Origin: Selenomonas sp.
GTDB taxonomy: Bacteria > Bacillota_C > Negativicutes > Selenomonadales > Selenomonadaceae
Length of the DNA stretch: 64,000 nt
Assembly: GCF_024699275.1 (NCBI RefSeq)
Contig: NZ_JAILPX010000134.1
Span: 1-64,000 of the forward strand
Direction: 5' to 3'
Shown here: piece after piece, positions 1-7,701 of the stretch
Layout of the letters: each line of letters opens with the position of its first letter
How positions within the stretch are numbered: position 1 is the first letter of the stretch
Position numbers and translations under genes: made by a program
The notes under the pieces: model-generated
The model's input: only the letters and a program-made list of their open reading frames with translations
Databases searched by the model: none
Told to the model about the DNA's origin: nothing

Positions 1-110
1 AGAAATTGCCGATTGCTATGTTGTTCATACCAATCGATGTTTTAATAAAGAAGTAAAAACTTCTTTTAACATCTGGCTTTAATCATGTTGCATGATTATT
101 TGCATTGTTT

Positions 111-125
111 AGTTTTCAAAGAACA
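111..125 (-). promoter_or_regulatory. boxA antitermination element in rRNA operon leader
   Basis: Read on the minus strand this is TGTTCTTTGAAAACT, the classic boxA seen ahead of 16S or in the 16S-23S spacer of Firmicutes. It lies downstream of two strong promoters (168-196 and 303-331) and transcription runs out of the left edge of the window, so bases 1-167 are read here as the transcribed leader of an rRNA operon whose 16S gene lies outside. No mature rRNA sequence was recognised inside the window. Confidence 0.8.
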
Positions 126-167
126 ATCTGTTTCGCTTTCCACCCTCTCGCTTCAAGCGACTCATTT

Positions 168-196
168 ATCTTATCGCATTCAGCTCAGCTTGTCAA
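168..196 (-). promoter_or_regulatory. rRNA promoter P2
   Basis: On the minus strand: -35 TTGACA (191-196), 17-base spacer, -10 TAAGAT (168-173). It is the proximal of two tandem promoters before boxA, the usual architecture of rRNA operons. Confidence 0.85.
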
Positions 197-302
197 GAAC
201 TTTTTTGAAGTTTTTTTCGAAGCTTTTCGGTAACCCATCAGCGGCCTGCCAATCAAGGCTTGCTATGCCGTTTCGTTGCCGTATCTGTCAGCGACTTGTA
301 TT

Positions 303-331
303 ATGTTACACGAGTTTAACAGATATGTCAA
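303..331 (-). promoter_or_regulatory. rRNA promoter P1
   Basis: On the minus strand: -35 TTGACA (326-331), 17-base spacer, -10 TAACAT (303-308). It starts just below the terminator of the gene at 379-1098 and lies 135 bases upstream of the second promoter. Confidence 0.8.
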
Positions 332-339
332 CACCCTTT

Positions 340-374
340 TGGAAAAAATATAAAAATCCCCGCTTTCGCGGGGA
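340..374 (-). terminator. Rho-independent terminator
   Basis: Stem CCCCGC/GCGGGG with a 4-base loop at 357-374, followed on the minus strand by an A/T-rich stretch of mostly T. It sits directly after the stop of the coding region ending at 379 and insulates it from the rRNA promoters. Confidence 0.85.
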
Positions 375-378
375 CTGC

Positions 379-1098
379 CTATTTTACACGAATAACACCC
401 GGTTGTATGATTTTCCATTTCCCCTGCCGTAATGTAAAGTGTGCTGGTAGTTTAACCTGTACCTGTTTAAAGCGGCCAGTTTCATAGTTGGATGCGAAGG
501 TTTCTTTCATTCCCCCTTGATGATGTAATTCCTCATCATACTCTTGCAAAGGATTGGGCACCACAATAAAATCTTCCGGCTGCCCTGGCAAATTCCACGC
601 CCAATACTTACTGTCCCCCACACTATTCACCATTTCATATACTGGAGTACGCTCTCCTTCTTCCTGGCGAGTTATGCAAATCAGCAACTTCACTCTATTA
701 TTGTGCACAAAATTATCGCAAGCCTCTTCCGCCTTTGGTACATTCATACTATTGGCCAGATTATTATAATCATCTACAAACCCCTGCCATATTTCTTGTT
801 TAAGGTTGCCTCTGCCAGTATCAGCGATTGGACTGTTCGGCCTGACTTTTGCAGATGATTCATCTGCCTGTCTTCCCTCTCCTTTTCGATCTTCTCCCAT
901 CTTTCGCTGTAAATCCCTTATATCCTGTTGCAGCACCTTTATCGTATGCTCAATATCCTCTATCCGCGCAATCTGCCTGCGATTACTTGCGGCTATTGAA
1001 TAGGTATAGGCAATACCAACCAATGCCACCATGCTGATTGCACCCACCAATATCAATAACACATTTGCCGCCATAGGTGGGAACAAACCTGCTTCCAT
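379..1098 (-). CDS. Membrane-anchored coiled-coil protein of unknown function
   Basis: I do not recognise the family. The 239-residue product starts with MEAGLFPPMAANVLL; this ATG (1098) follows a GGAAG ribosome site, and a longer reading frame upstream overlaps the neighbour and has no such site. One membrane segment at about residues 10-32 is followed by a charged coiled coil (about 40-70, containing IEDIEHTIKVLQQDIRDLQ), a low-complexity linker and a globular C-terminal domain of about 120 residues with several conserved-looking aromatic and acidic patches. It is 25 bases downstream of another single-pass coiled-coil protein (1124-1849), so the two probably form one operon and may act together at the membrane. 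It ends at a strong terminator. Confidence 0.75.
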   Translation of the reverse strand: MEAGLFPPMAANVLLILVGAISMVALVGIAYTYSIAASNRRQIARIEDIEHTIKVLQQDIRDLQRKMGEDRKGEGRQADESSAKVRPNSPIADTGRGNLKQEIWQGFVDDYNNLANSMNVPKAEEACDNFVHNNRVKLLICITRQEEGERTPVYEMVNSVGDSKYWAWNLPGQPEDFIVVPNPLQEYDEELHHQGGMKETFASNYETGRFKQVQVKLPAHFTLRQGKWKIIQPGVIRVK

Positions 1099-1123
1099 AC
1101 GAACACTTCCTTTTGCATATATT

Positions 1124-1849
1124 TTAAGATGCCTTTTTCTTTCCATTAAGAATATCACAAAGTTCCAGCATATTCTTAATCCGTAAGGCCTCTGTAGCCG
1201 ACAACATCCGATCATCATTAGAACCGCCTGGCATTCCCAACATCAAAATCTTTCCCGCCAGCTGATCGCCCACTTCCTGCATCCCCTTCAAGGTTTCCGA
1301 ATCCGCTACCTGATCACACCATTCCATGATTCCACTATTGGTCTTTGAAGTGACTACATTACTACTAGCCTTTACCGAAAAAATATCCTCTTCACTAGTC
1401 TGTAATCCCACCCCTTGAAAATTCACCGGTCTTTGTCCTCTATGGCGCAGTATCACATGTAAAACTGCCGTTCCTCCACCATCACGCACAATATACGGTT
1501 GAATAAAGATCCCATCATCAGTAGGATCTTCGTAGCGATAATAAGTTGAGCCATCCATTTCTTTCCCCACCAGCATATCCGCAGTCAAGCCGCGAATAAC
1601 CTGATTCGGTTCTTCCGCCCGCCCGGTACGTTTATCAATCAACGCCTGCTTCCGACGAGCCTTTTCTCTTTCCGCTGCTTCCTTTGCCTCTTTAGCCTCT
1701 ATTTCTGCCTGTTTGGCCGCATCCTTCTTATCCTGTTCTGCCTGTACAATCGCCCGGGTCTGATCGTACTGAATAGCGGCATAAAATCCGCCTACTCCCG
1801 CTACAGTGATGACCAACAATATCAAAAAACCATATTTTAGCTTCGCCAT
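1124..1849 (-). CDS. Membrane-anchored coiled-coil protein of unknown function
   Basis: Unrecognised family. The start at 1849 (MAKLKYGFLILL) is chosen because GGGAG lies eight bases upstream; an upstream in-frame ATG has none. The 241-residue protein has an N-terminal membrane segment (about residues 5-25), a long highly charged Ala/Lys/Glu-rich helix (about 30-75) and a soluble domain with a beta-rich look (YYRYEDPTDDGIFIQPYIV, then VLHVILRHRGQRPVNFQG). The topology suggests a helix stalk holding a domain on one side of the membrane. It precedes the gene at 379-1098 by 25 bases and shares its general architecture, so a two-gene operon is likely. A stem-loop terminator for the upstream gene lies at 1938-1972. 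Confidence 0.75.
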   Translation of the reverse strand: MAKLKYGFLILLVITVAGVGGFYAAIQYDQTRAIVQAEQDKKDAAKQAEIEAKEAKEAAEREKARRKQALIDKRTGRAEEPNQVIRGLTADMLVGKEMDGSTYYRYEDPTDDGIFIQPYIVRDGGGTAVLHVILRHRGQRPVNFQGVGLQTSEEDIFSVKASSNVVTSKTNSGIMEWCDQVADSETLKGMQEVGDQLAGKILMLGMPGGSNDDRMLSATEALRIKNMLELCDILNGKKKAS

Positions 1850-1937
1850 AGCAGACACTCCCTTCTCTACGCGAAAATAAACCATCTCCTAAATTAAAAT
1901 ATACGCTTCAAATACAAAATTTTCCTGCATACCCATA

Positions 1938-1972
1938 CAAAAAACCAGTCAGATTTATAAAATCTGACTGGT
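1938..1972 (-). terminator. Rho-independent terminator
   Basis: A 12-bp perfect stem (1944-1955 with 1961-1972), 5-base loop, followed on the minus strand by TTTTTT. It lies about 90 bases after the stop of the export protein gene at 2060. Confidence 0.85.
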
Positions 1973-2059
1973 CAAAATCACGAATTTGCCAATAGCCGCC
2001 ACTCCGCAATAAGGATAAAGCCCCGCTCTTAATCGGACCTTTTATCCATATCCGTTTAC

Positions 2060-2875
2060 TTAGTCAGTAACTGCTTTGTAATAAGACCAAGCTTGGAAAA
2101 ACGGCAATATATCCTCTTGCCAGAAAATCCCATTGGATTTCGGTACATAGACAATATCTCCATCCTGAACCTGTACATTCTGCGTCATATCATGCCGCCT
2201 AACATAGGCTTTCATGTTCAATTGCTGATAGTACATCGTGCCATCCTGTACACGAATAACCTGAACCCGTGTGCTGCGGGCACGCTTTGTAAATCCACCT
2301 GCGGAACCAATAGCAGCATAGACATTTAAATTATCAATATCTAAATTATGGATTCCTGGTGTCCCTACTTCACCCATTACATAAATTCTGCGGGGACCAT
2401 AACTCTTTACTGCTATGCTCATGCTAGGTATTTTCACATAGCGGCTAAGCTGCATCTGAATCAAATCTCTTGCTTCATCCAACGATAAGCCAACGAGCTT
2501 CACATTGCCAACATACGGCACAGCTGCATAGCCATCAGGCCCAATCTTGATTTCATCCACGCTGCCATTTCCTGATGCTGAACTCTGCCCTGCAGCATAG
2601 CCCAACCCGTTCGGAAAGCCTAAAATACTCAACGTGATGACATCATATTTTGCCAACCGATAATATTCATCCACTTGCCCTGAGTGCAAGCCTGCTACTT
2701 TGAACACCTCATCAGACTCGATATACGCCCCTTTATTTTGTGGCTCTGCTTTAATTGTCGGACGAACTTCCACGGCCTGTGTTCCCAAGCCTTCTGCCAA
2801 TGCAGTACTACTGAATAGCCCTCCCATAAATAAACCTGCAGCTATTACACAGCCGCAAAGCATCATTTTCTTCAC
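2060..2875 (-). CDS. Polysaccharide export protein, Wza/KpsD type (poly_export + SLBB)
   Basis: 271 residues with a signal peptide (1-27, cleavage after TALA). After about residue 70 comes a polysaccharide biosynthesis/export domain (YRLAKYDVITLSI ... IGPDGYAAVPYVGNVKLVG) followed by an SLBB-like domain (RRIYVMGEVGTPGIHNLD ... AAIGSAGGFTKRA). Proteins of this family form the outer-membrane or periplasmic part of capsule/exopolysaccharide export channels. Translation starts at a GTG with GGGAG ten bases upstream; the next ATG codons are three and four codons in. No other polysaccharide gene adjoins it, so the partner Wzc-like kinase and synthesis genes must be elsewhere. Presence of this family supports a diderm host. 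Own promoter at 2926-2954 and own terminator. Confidence 0.85.
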   Translation of the reverse strand: MKKMMLCGCVIAAGLFMGGLFSSTALAEGLGTQAVEVRPTIKAEPQNKGAYIESDEVFKVAGLHSGQVDEYYRLAKYDVITLSILGFPNGLGYAAGQSSASGNGSVDEIKIGPDGYAAVPYVGNVKLVGLSLDEARDLIQMQLSRYVKIPSMSIAVKSYGPRRIYVMGEVGTPGIHNLDIDNLNVYAAIGSAGGFTKRARSTRVQVIRVQDGTMYYQQLNMKAYVRRHDMTQNVQVQDGDIVYVPKSNGIFWQEDILPFFQAWSYYKAVTD

Positions 2876-2909
2876 GCTCTAACACTCCCTCTATCACCTA
2901 AAAATCATC

Positions 2910-2954
2910 AGCATAATCCATGCTAATTATAGCGAAGAAGCACCCTACCGTCAA
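2910..2954 (-). promoter_or_regulatory. Promoter of the polysaccharide export gene, with a small inverted repeat
   Basis: Minus strand: -35 TTGACG (2949-2954), 17-base spacer, -10 TATAAT (2926-2931). Immediately downstream lies AGCAT-N5-ATGCT (2910-2924), placed where an operator would block initiation. Whether the repeat is functional is a guess; the promoter is clear. Confidence 0.75.
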
Positions 2955-2961
2955 TAATTGC

Positions 2962-4002
2962 TTAGGCTAATTCTGACATTTTTGCAGACGGATTCAGTGA
3001 AAAATCCTGCCGCATATCCCGTACACTTTCCCGCTCTACAAAAAACAGCGGCATATTTAAATTGGTTTCTTCTCTGCCCTTACCACGCAACAGATTCAAG
3101 ATATAGCTGGCTGCCTTCATTCCCATTAATTCGTAGTCAAACGCCACAGTGGTCAACGCAGGATAAACAACGGCCCCCACATCATAACCGCCGAATCCAA
3201 CCACAGAGATATCCTGAGGAACCCGAACTCCCCGCTCATGAAAATAGCGCAGTATACCCAAGCTGATATTATCCGTAGCCCCTACAACAACGCTGGGATT
3301 GATTTTACGAATTTCTTCCGCCTGATTATAGGCTGAAAAGAAATCAAAGCCTGTTTCTACAAAATCTACCCGAGCATCCGTCCGGCCATCGCAAAAGCCT
3401 GCGACAAAGCCCTCTTTTCGCTCAATACCTACAGCCTCATCACTTTCGGTAACTCCGGCAAAAACCGCATGCCTATGCCCCATCTGCCGCAAATAAACCC
3501 CCATGCGATGTCCAGCAGCCGCATCATCAATCTTCAAACAATGAACAGCCGTATGTTGCTGCCCGGTATAGAGTATGGGTAACGACCAGTCTTTCGCTCT
3601 CCGCACATGTTCCGGGGTAATCCCTACAGAATCCACTAAAATAGCATCAACCCCCTGTTGCTGAAGTTTCTGCATATTTTCCAGTTCTTTTTCCCCAGAC
3701 AACTGGCTCACCAGCAAAATGCTTTGATAACCTTCCGGCTCCAACACGCGGGTAATTCCAGCCAAAAGCTTCCCCACGGTCACCGAATCCATACGAGGCA
3801 GGACAATGCCAATTAGTTTACTCTCTCTGGTCTTCAATCGCTTGGCAAAAAAATTCGACTGAAACCCTGTCTTTTCGATAGCCTTGCGCACTCGCTCCTG
3901 TTTTTCTACGCTGATATAGCCTTTATTCAAATAGCGGGACACTGTACTTTTCGAGACTCCCGCCAACTCTGCCACATCTTTGATGGTTACCTTGTGTTCC
4001 AT
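2962..4002 (-). CDS. LacI-family transcriptional regulator
   Basis: 346 residues starting MEHKVTIKDVAELAGVS. The helix-turn-helix covers about residues 5-25 (TIKDVAELAGVSKSTVSRYL) and is followed by the hinge and a periplasmic-binding-protein-like effector domain (IGIVLPRMDS ... DAILVDSVG ... VVVGATDNISLGILRY). Start at 4002 is set by the HTH; a longer frame runs back through the promoter region. The effector is probably a sugar, but no sugar genes are next to it: upstream is ung and downstream the export protein. A promoter and a palindrome lie at 4043-4096, suggesting autoregulation. CG-centred LacI-type sites appear in front of the arabinose operon 9 kb away, so that operon is one possible target (inference). 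Confidence 0.9.
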   Translation of the reverse strand: MEHKVTIKDVAELAGVSKSTVSRYLNKGYISVEKQERVRKAIEKTGFQSNFFAKRLKTRESKLIGIVLPRMDSVTVGKLLAGITRVLEPEGYQSILLVSQLSGEKELENMQKLQQQGVDAILVDSVGITPEHVRRAKDWSLPILYTGQQHTAVHCLKIDDAAAGHRMGVYLRQMGHRHAVFAGVTESDEAVGIERKEGFVAGFCDGRTDARVDFVETGFDFFSAYNQAEEIRKINPSVVVGATDNISLGILRYFHERGVRVPQDISVVGFGGYDVGAVVYPALTTVAFDYELMGMKAASYILNLLRGKGREETNLNMPLFFVERESVRDMRQDFSLNPSAKMSELA

Positions 4003-4042
4003 ATTAATCCCCAACTCCGCATTTGTTACGTTTTCTATTATT

Positions 4043-4096
4043 ATCTTAGGAGATTTCGGGCAAAAAAGCAAGCAAAATATGGAACTAATTCCATAT
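4043..4096 (-). promoter_or_regulatory. Promoter of the LacI-type gene plus upstream palindrome
   Basis: Minus strand: -35 TTGCTT (4066-4071), 17-base spacer, -10 TAAGAT (4043-4048). Just upstream is a perfect 8-bp inverted repeat, ATATGGAA-N4-TTCCATAT (4077-4096), squeezed between the ung stop codon and the promoter. It is not CG-centred as LacI operators usually are, so its binding protein is uncertain. Confidence 0.65.
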
Positions 4097-4097
4097 G

Positions 4098-4772
4098 TCA
4101 AACATTCGGCAACTGCCAATTGATGGGGGTCTGACCAGTACTCTGTAAAAACGCATTAACTCTTGAGAACGGACGACTGCCCAAAAATCCCCGGAAAGCC
4201 GACAACGGACTAGGATGAGGTGACTCTACAATAAAGTGTTTTGGATTGGTAATCATAGCCTTTTTACGTCGGGCAGGCGACCCCCAAAGGATGAAGGCCA
4301 TTGGTTTTTCACGAGCATTCAATAGTTCAATAATCCTGTCGGTAAACTGCTCCCAGCCCTTGCCCTGATGCGATGCTGCCTGATGTGCCCGAACCGTCAG
4401 CACAGTGTTCAGGAGCAGAACACCTTGCTCTGCCCAGGGCTTCAAGCAGCCATTATTGGGCACCGTACAACCTAAATCCGTTTCCAATTCCTTAAAGATA
4501 TTCAGCAACGACGGCGGCGGTTGTACGCCTGGCATCACTGAAAAGGAAAGGCCATGAGCCTGCCCTTCTCCATGATAGGGATCCTGCCCTAGAATCACCA
4601 CTTTCGTATCAGCATAGCTGGTATAATGCAAAGCATTAAATATCGCATACATATCGGGAAATATCTGGCGGGTACGATATTCATTGATTAAAAACTGCCG
4701 CAATTCCCGATAATAAGGCTTCTGCATTTCATCCTGCAAAAGTTCATTCCAATCGTTATGGAAGATTTCCAT
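4098..4772 (-). CDS. ung: Uracil-DNA glycosylase
   Basis: 224 residues, normal length for family-1 UDG. The enzyme removes uracil from DNA to start base excision repair. Signature GQDPYH at residues 62-67 (catalytic Asp64), LLNTVLTVR segment near the middle, and HPSPLSA near the C terminus carrying the catalytic His. It follows folK/folA by 18 bases and is therefore likely transcribed at the end of the folate operon; coupling with dihydrofolate reductase and thymidylate supply would make sense because folate limitation raises uracil in DNA (inference). No terminator is visible between the genes. Confidence 0.97.
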   Translation of the reverse strand: MEIFHNDWNELLQDEMQKPYYRELRQFLINEYRTRQIFPDMYAIFNALHYTSYADTKVVILGQDPYHGEGQAHGLSFSVMPGVQPPPSLLNIFKELETDLGCTVPNNGCLKPWAEQGVLLLNTVLTVRAHQAASHQGKGWEQFTDRIIELLNAREKPMAFILWGSPARRKKAMITNPKHFIVESPHPSPLSAFRGFLGSRPFSRVNAFLQSTGQTPINWQLPNV

Positions 4773-4790
4773 AAACTACCATCTCCTAAT

Positions 4791-5789
4791 TCAGTATCTG
4801 CTGCGTTCAGCAGCAACACTCACTTGTCGCACATACCGAATAAAGGAAAAGCCTTGACGGCTTTTCCTGTCTATCTCACAAAATTCATCCACAGCAGGGA
4901 AAAATGTATCTGCCGCAAACGTTCCCTTAAACTGGGTGAGCTGCAATTCCCTTGCATAGGGCATCAATAAAGCATACATCTCACCGCCTCCAATGCAAAT
5001 AAACTTCCTGCGGGGATTTTGCCGATAAAGCTGTCCTAACAGACACCACAGTTCAGAGAGATTTCGGCAAACCAGCACATCCTCGCGTTGACTGGTTTGC
5101 GATAACACAATATTAATCCGATGGGGTAAAGGTTTTCCTCCCGGCAGGGAATCCAAGGTTTTCCGTCCCATAATCACGATCTGGTCAAAGGTTTCCCTCT
5201 TAAAGTGATCCATATCCTCCTTATTGCGAACCAATAAATTCCCCTGCCATCCAATGCCCATTTTCTCATCGACAGCGGCAATCATGAATAAGGGATACGG
5301 TTCATTGACTTCTGCCACTAAGCTAATCTCCTGCCGAGCAAGCTCTTCATCCTGGCACCACTCCGTCACGGTGCGCCCATGTACCACCAAATTTGGCGCA
5401 ATATCCTGCAGCGGCCTTAAAACAAAGGCCCGTTTAGTCAAAAAGGGATGTGGCATTTTCAGGACTTCAATATCCGAGGAAAATCCCTCCGCACAAAGAA
5501 GATCAATATCAATAGTCCGCGCCCCCCAATGCTCATGGCGTACCCGTCCCAAATCCTTTTCAATTCGTTGTGTCTTTTGCAAAAAGAACAGCGGCGGCAG
5601 TTCCGTATCCACCGCCGCCGCTGTATTGATAAAAGCCGGCTGGTCCGTATTTCCCCAAGGAGCCGTTTCATAAAAAGGAGCTACCGCTATAAGTTTTGTA
5701 TCCGGTAAACAGGCAATACACCGCAAGGCCGCTCGCAAGGTTTCGCCACGATTTCCGAGATTCGCCCCTAAACTTAAATAAATTTTCAT
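4791..5789 (-). CDS. folK: HPPK-DHFR fusion: 6-hydroxymethyl-dihydropterin pyrophosphokinase / dihydrofolate reductase
   Basis: 332 residues in one uninterrupted frame. Residues 1-160 are FolK (SLGANLGNR near the start, FYETAPWG at 39-46, signature WGARTIDIDLL at 88-98), which pyrophosphorylates 6-hydroxymethyl-dihydropterin. Residues about 166-332 are a dihydrofolate reductase (FMIAAVDEKMGIG, IMGRKTLDSLP at 206-216, IGGGEMY at 266-272), which reduces dihydrofolate to tetrahydrofolate with NADPH. The two steps flank dihydropteroate synthase and dihydrofolate synthase, so the fusion joins non-consecutive reactions. It follows folB by three bases. The usual separate folA is thus absent here. 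Fusion of these two domains is uncommon as far as I know; the family assignments themselves are firm. Confidence 0.93.
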   Translation of the reverse strand: MKIYLSLGANLGNRGETLRAALRCIACLPDTKLIAVAPFYETAPWGNTDQPAFINTAAAVDTELPPLFFLQKTQRIEKDLGRVRHEHWGARTIDIDLLCAEGFSSDIEVLKMPHPFLTKRAFVLRPLQDIAPNLVVHGRTVTEWCQDEELARQEISLVAEVNEPYPLFMIAAVDEKMGIGWQGNLLVRNKEDMDHFKRETFDQIVIMGRKTLDSLPGGKPLPHRINIVLSQTSQREDVLVCRNLSELWCLLGQLYRQNPRRKFICIGGGEMYALLMPYARELQLTQFKGTFAADTFFPAVDEFCEIDRKSRQGFSFIRYVRQVSVAAERSRY

Positions 5790-5792
5790 CCG

Positions 5793-6155
5793 TTAGCTCC
5801 GCGACCGAACCACGCTAATGCAGGCATCGGTAAAAACACCCGGCAATGGTGCATGGGGTTTATGTACCGTAACCCGCACCTTCGCTACCAACAGAAATTT
5901 CTGCAAAATGGTTTGCGCAACATCTTCCCCCACAGATTCAATCAAATTACGGGGCTCCCCTTCCACGATTTTCTTGACCACACGATAAACATCCGCATAA
6001 TTCACCGTTGCCGCCAGTTTATCGGTCTGGCCCGCGTCCTGCAAATCCAAATACATGGTCACATCTACCGAGAACTCCTGACCCATCTGCCGTTCTTCTG
6101 GCAACACACCATGATAGCCATAAAAATTCAAGCCGGTTAATTTTATCTTATCCAT
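5793..6155 (-). CDS. folB: Dihydroneopterin aldolase
   Basis: 120 residues, full length. Begins MDKIKLTGLNFYGYHGVLPEE, the typical FolB N terminus with the YGYHG-x-x-x-E pattern; ends with a HKPHAPLPG stretch that includes the active-site Lys region. It cleaves 7,8-dihydroneopterin to 6-hydroxymethyl-dihydropterin and glycolaldehyde. The start overlaps the end of folP by eight bases and the stop is three bases from folK, so it is translationally coupled within the folate operon. Confidence 0.95.
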   Translation of the reverse strand: MDKIKLTGLNFYGYHGVLPEERQMGQEFSVDVTMYLDLQDAGQTDKLAATVNYADVYRVVKKIVEGEPRNLIESVGEDVAQTILQKFLLVAKVRVTVHKPHAPLPGVFTDACISVVRSRS

Positions 6156-7008
6156 TTTTTCCGCTCCTCAATATTACATCGGTCATCCGACACATCCGCG
6201 CAATCGGCTGCACATCATGCACCCGCACAATACTGGCTCCCTTCACAATTCCCAAAACACAGGTAGCCCCAGTAGCCTCCATACGCTCTTCCACGGGCAG
6301 GCCTAACGTCTTGCCAATAAAACTCTTACGACTGGTGGCCAGCAGCAACGGATATTCACGGCCATCGACCTGCAGCAATTCTTCCTGACGCTGCAGAACC
6401 TCCACATTCTGTTCAACAGTCTTGCCAAAACCTATTCCGGGATCTAAGATGAACTGTTCGTCCTTCATACCCGCTTCCTGACCAATCCGCAGGGAATCCC
6501 GATAAAATCCCTGCATGACTTCAATGATATCACCTGTATACGCAGTTCCATTCTGATTGTGCATCACAATCACCGGCAAACCATATTCAGCTGCTACACC
6601 AGCCATAGCTCCTGGCTCCGCATCATACTGTAAGCCCCAAATATCATTTAGGATATGCACTCCAGCTTGAGCCGCCACCCGTGCAGTTTCCGCCTTAAAG
6701 GTATCCACTGACACCGGTACTGGCGAAAATTTGAGGATTTCTTCCAAAATTGGCATAAGACGTTCAATTTCCTCATGAGCAGGCATGGGCGTAAAGCCAG
6801 GCCGGCTGGATTCAGCTCCCACGTCAATGATATCCGCCCCAGCCTTCACCATTTCCTCCAAATGATGCAACGCCTTGTCCCGGGAATTGAACTTACCGCC
6901 ATCAGAAAATGAATCCGGAGTAATATTGAGTATCCCCATAACCAATGTGCGTTTTCCTAAGACCAAGGATTTACCATCGGCAAAAGTATACTTTCGCTGT
7001 ACCGTCAA
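6148..7008 (-). CDS. folP: Dihydropteroate synthase
   Basis: 286 residues, TIM-barrel DHPS that condenses p-aminobenzoate with the pterin pyrophosphate; the sulfonamide target. Motifs: MGILNITPDSFSDGG near the N terminus (pterin pyrophosphate loop), DVGAESSRPG, VSVDTFK, DPGIGFGKT, ATSRKSFIG. An upstream ATG at 7035 lies inside the ribosome site; the TTG at 7008 is preceded seven bases away by AGGAGGGG and overlaps the folE stop as TTGA, so I take TTG as the start. Overlaps folB by eight bases downstream. Operon folE-folP-folB-folK/folA. Confidence 0.95.
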   Translation of the reverse strand: MTVQRKYTFADGKSLVLGKRTLVMGILNITPDSFSDGGKFNSRDKALHHLEEMVKAGADIIDVGAESSRPGFTPMPAHEEIERLMPILEEILKFSPVPVSVDTFKAETARVAAQAGVHILNDIWGLQYDAEPGAMAGVAAEYGLPVIVMHNQNGTAYTGDIIEVMQGFYRDSLRIGQEAGMKDEQFILDPGIGFGKTVEQNVEVLQRQEELLQVDGREYPLLLATSRKSFIGKTLGLPVEERMEATGATCVLGIVKGASIVRVHDVQPIARMCRMTDVILRSGKNG

Positions 7009-7571
7009 GCCTTTTCCCCTCCTAAAATCATCCATGCCTGCTGATAAAGAGCGTTATCCTGCTTAAATACGCCATTGCACTCAGACGTCACAGTACGGGT
7101 ACCATGGGCCAAATCTCCTCGCATGGTCATACATAACTGCTGCGCCTCAATGATGACCAATACCCCCCGGGCACCTAAATCCTTCTGTACCGCCGTTGCA
7201 ATCTGTGCGGTAAGCCGTTCCTGCAACTGAGGCTGATGGGAGAGCTGTTCTACTAATTGGGAAAATTTACTGAAACCTGCTACCCGGCCATTTCCGGGCA
7301 AGTAAGCAATACTGACTTCCCCGAAAAAAGGAACCAAATGATGTTCACACATAGAATAAAAGGGAACATGACGTACAGCCACAATCCCCTCTGACCCGGC
7401 ATCAAAGGTTTCACCCCAAATTTCTTCCGTATTCTTATCCATGCCGTTAAACAGGAACTCATACATCTGCGCCACTCTTGCCGGTGTTTTTTCCATCCCC
7501 CGCGCCCGTATGTCAACACCTACGGCTTCCAAGAATTCCCGCATAGCCTTTACCGCCCGCTCATTTGCCAA
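7005..7571 (-). CDS. folE: GTP cyclohydrolase I
   Basis: 188 residues from the TTG at 7571. It converts GTP to dihydroneopterin triphosphate, the first step of folate synthesis. Motifs: VPFYSMCEHHLVPF (zinc and substrate residues), GFSKFSQLVE, QLCMTMRG, plus the terminal SECNGVFKQD stretch. Start choice: GGGGAGG precedes a run of seven T then TTG GCA AAT; the apparent ATG nine codons upstream has no ribosome site. The T9 tract between ribosome site and start could be slippery. First gene of the folate operon; an imperfect promoter (-10 TATATT) lies near 7590-7615. Confidence 0.93.
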   Translation of the reverse strand: MANERAVKAMREFLEAVGVDIRARGMEKTPARVAQMYEFLFNGMDKNTEEIWGETFDAGSEGIVAVRHVPFYSMCEHHLVPFFGEVSIAYLPGNGRVAGFSKFSQLVEQLSHQPQLQERLTAQIATAVQKDLGARGVLVIIEAQQLCMTMRGDLAHGTRTVTSECNGVFKQDNALYQQAWMILGGEKA

Positions 7572-7701
7572 AAAAAAACCTCCCCGCTGCTTTCTCACTA
7601 TAATATACTACAATCGTACATGATAAGCTAGTTTACTGTAGCAAAATATCCCTAACTGCGCTATGATGTTAGTCAGAGATAACGAAATTCAGGAGGTCAC
7701 T

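Noticed and set aside
1..167. Possible small protein in the left-edge region on the plus strand
   Set aside because: The opposite strand is an rRNA leader with boxA and promoters; the plus-strand frame has no ribosome site.
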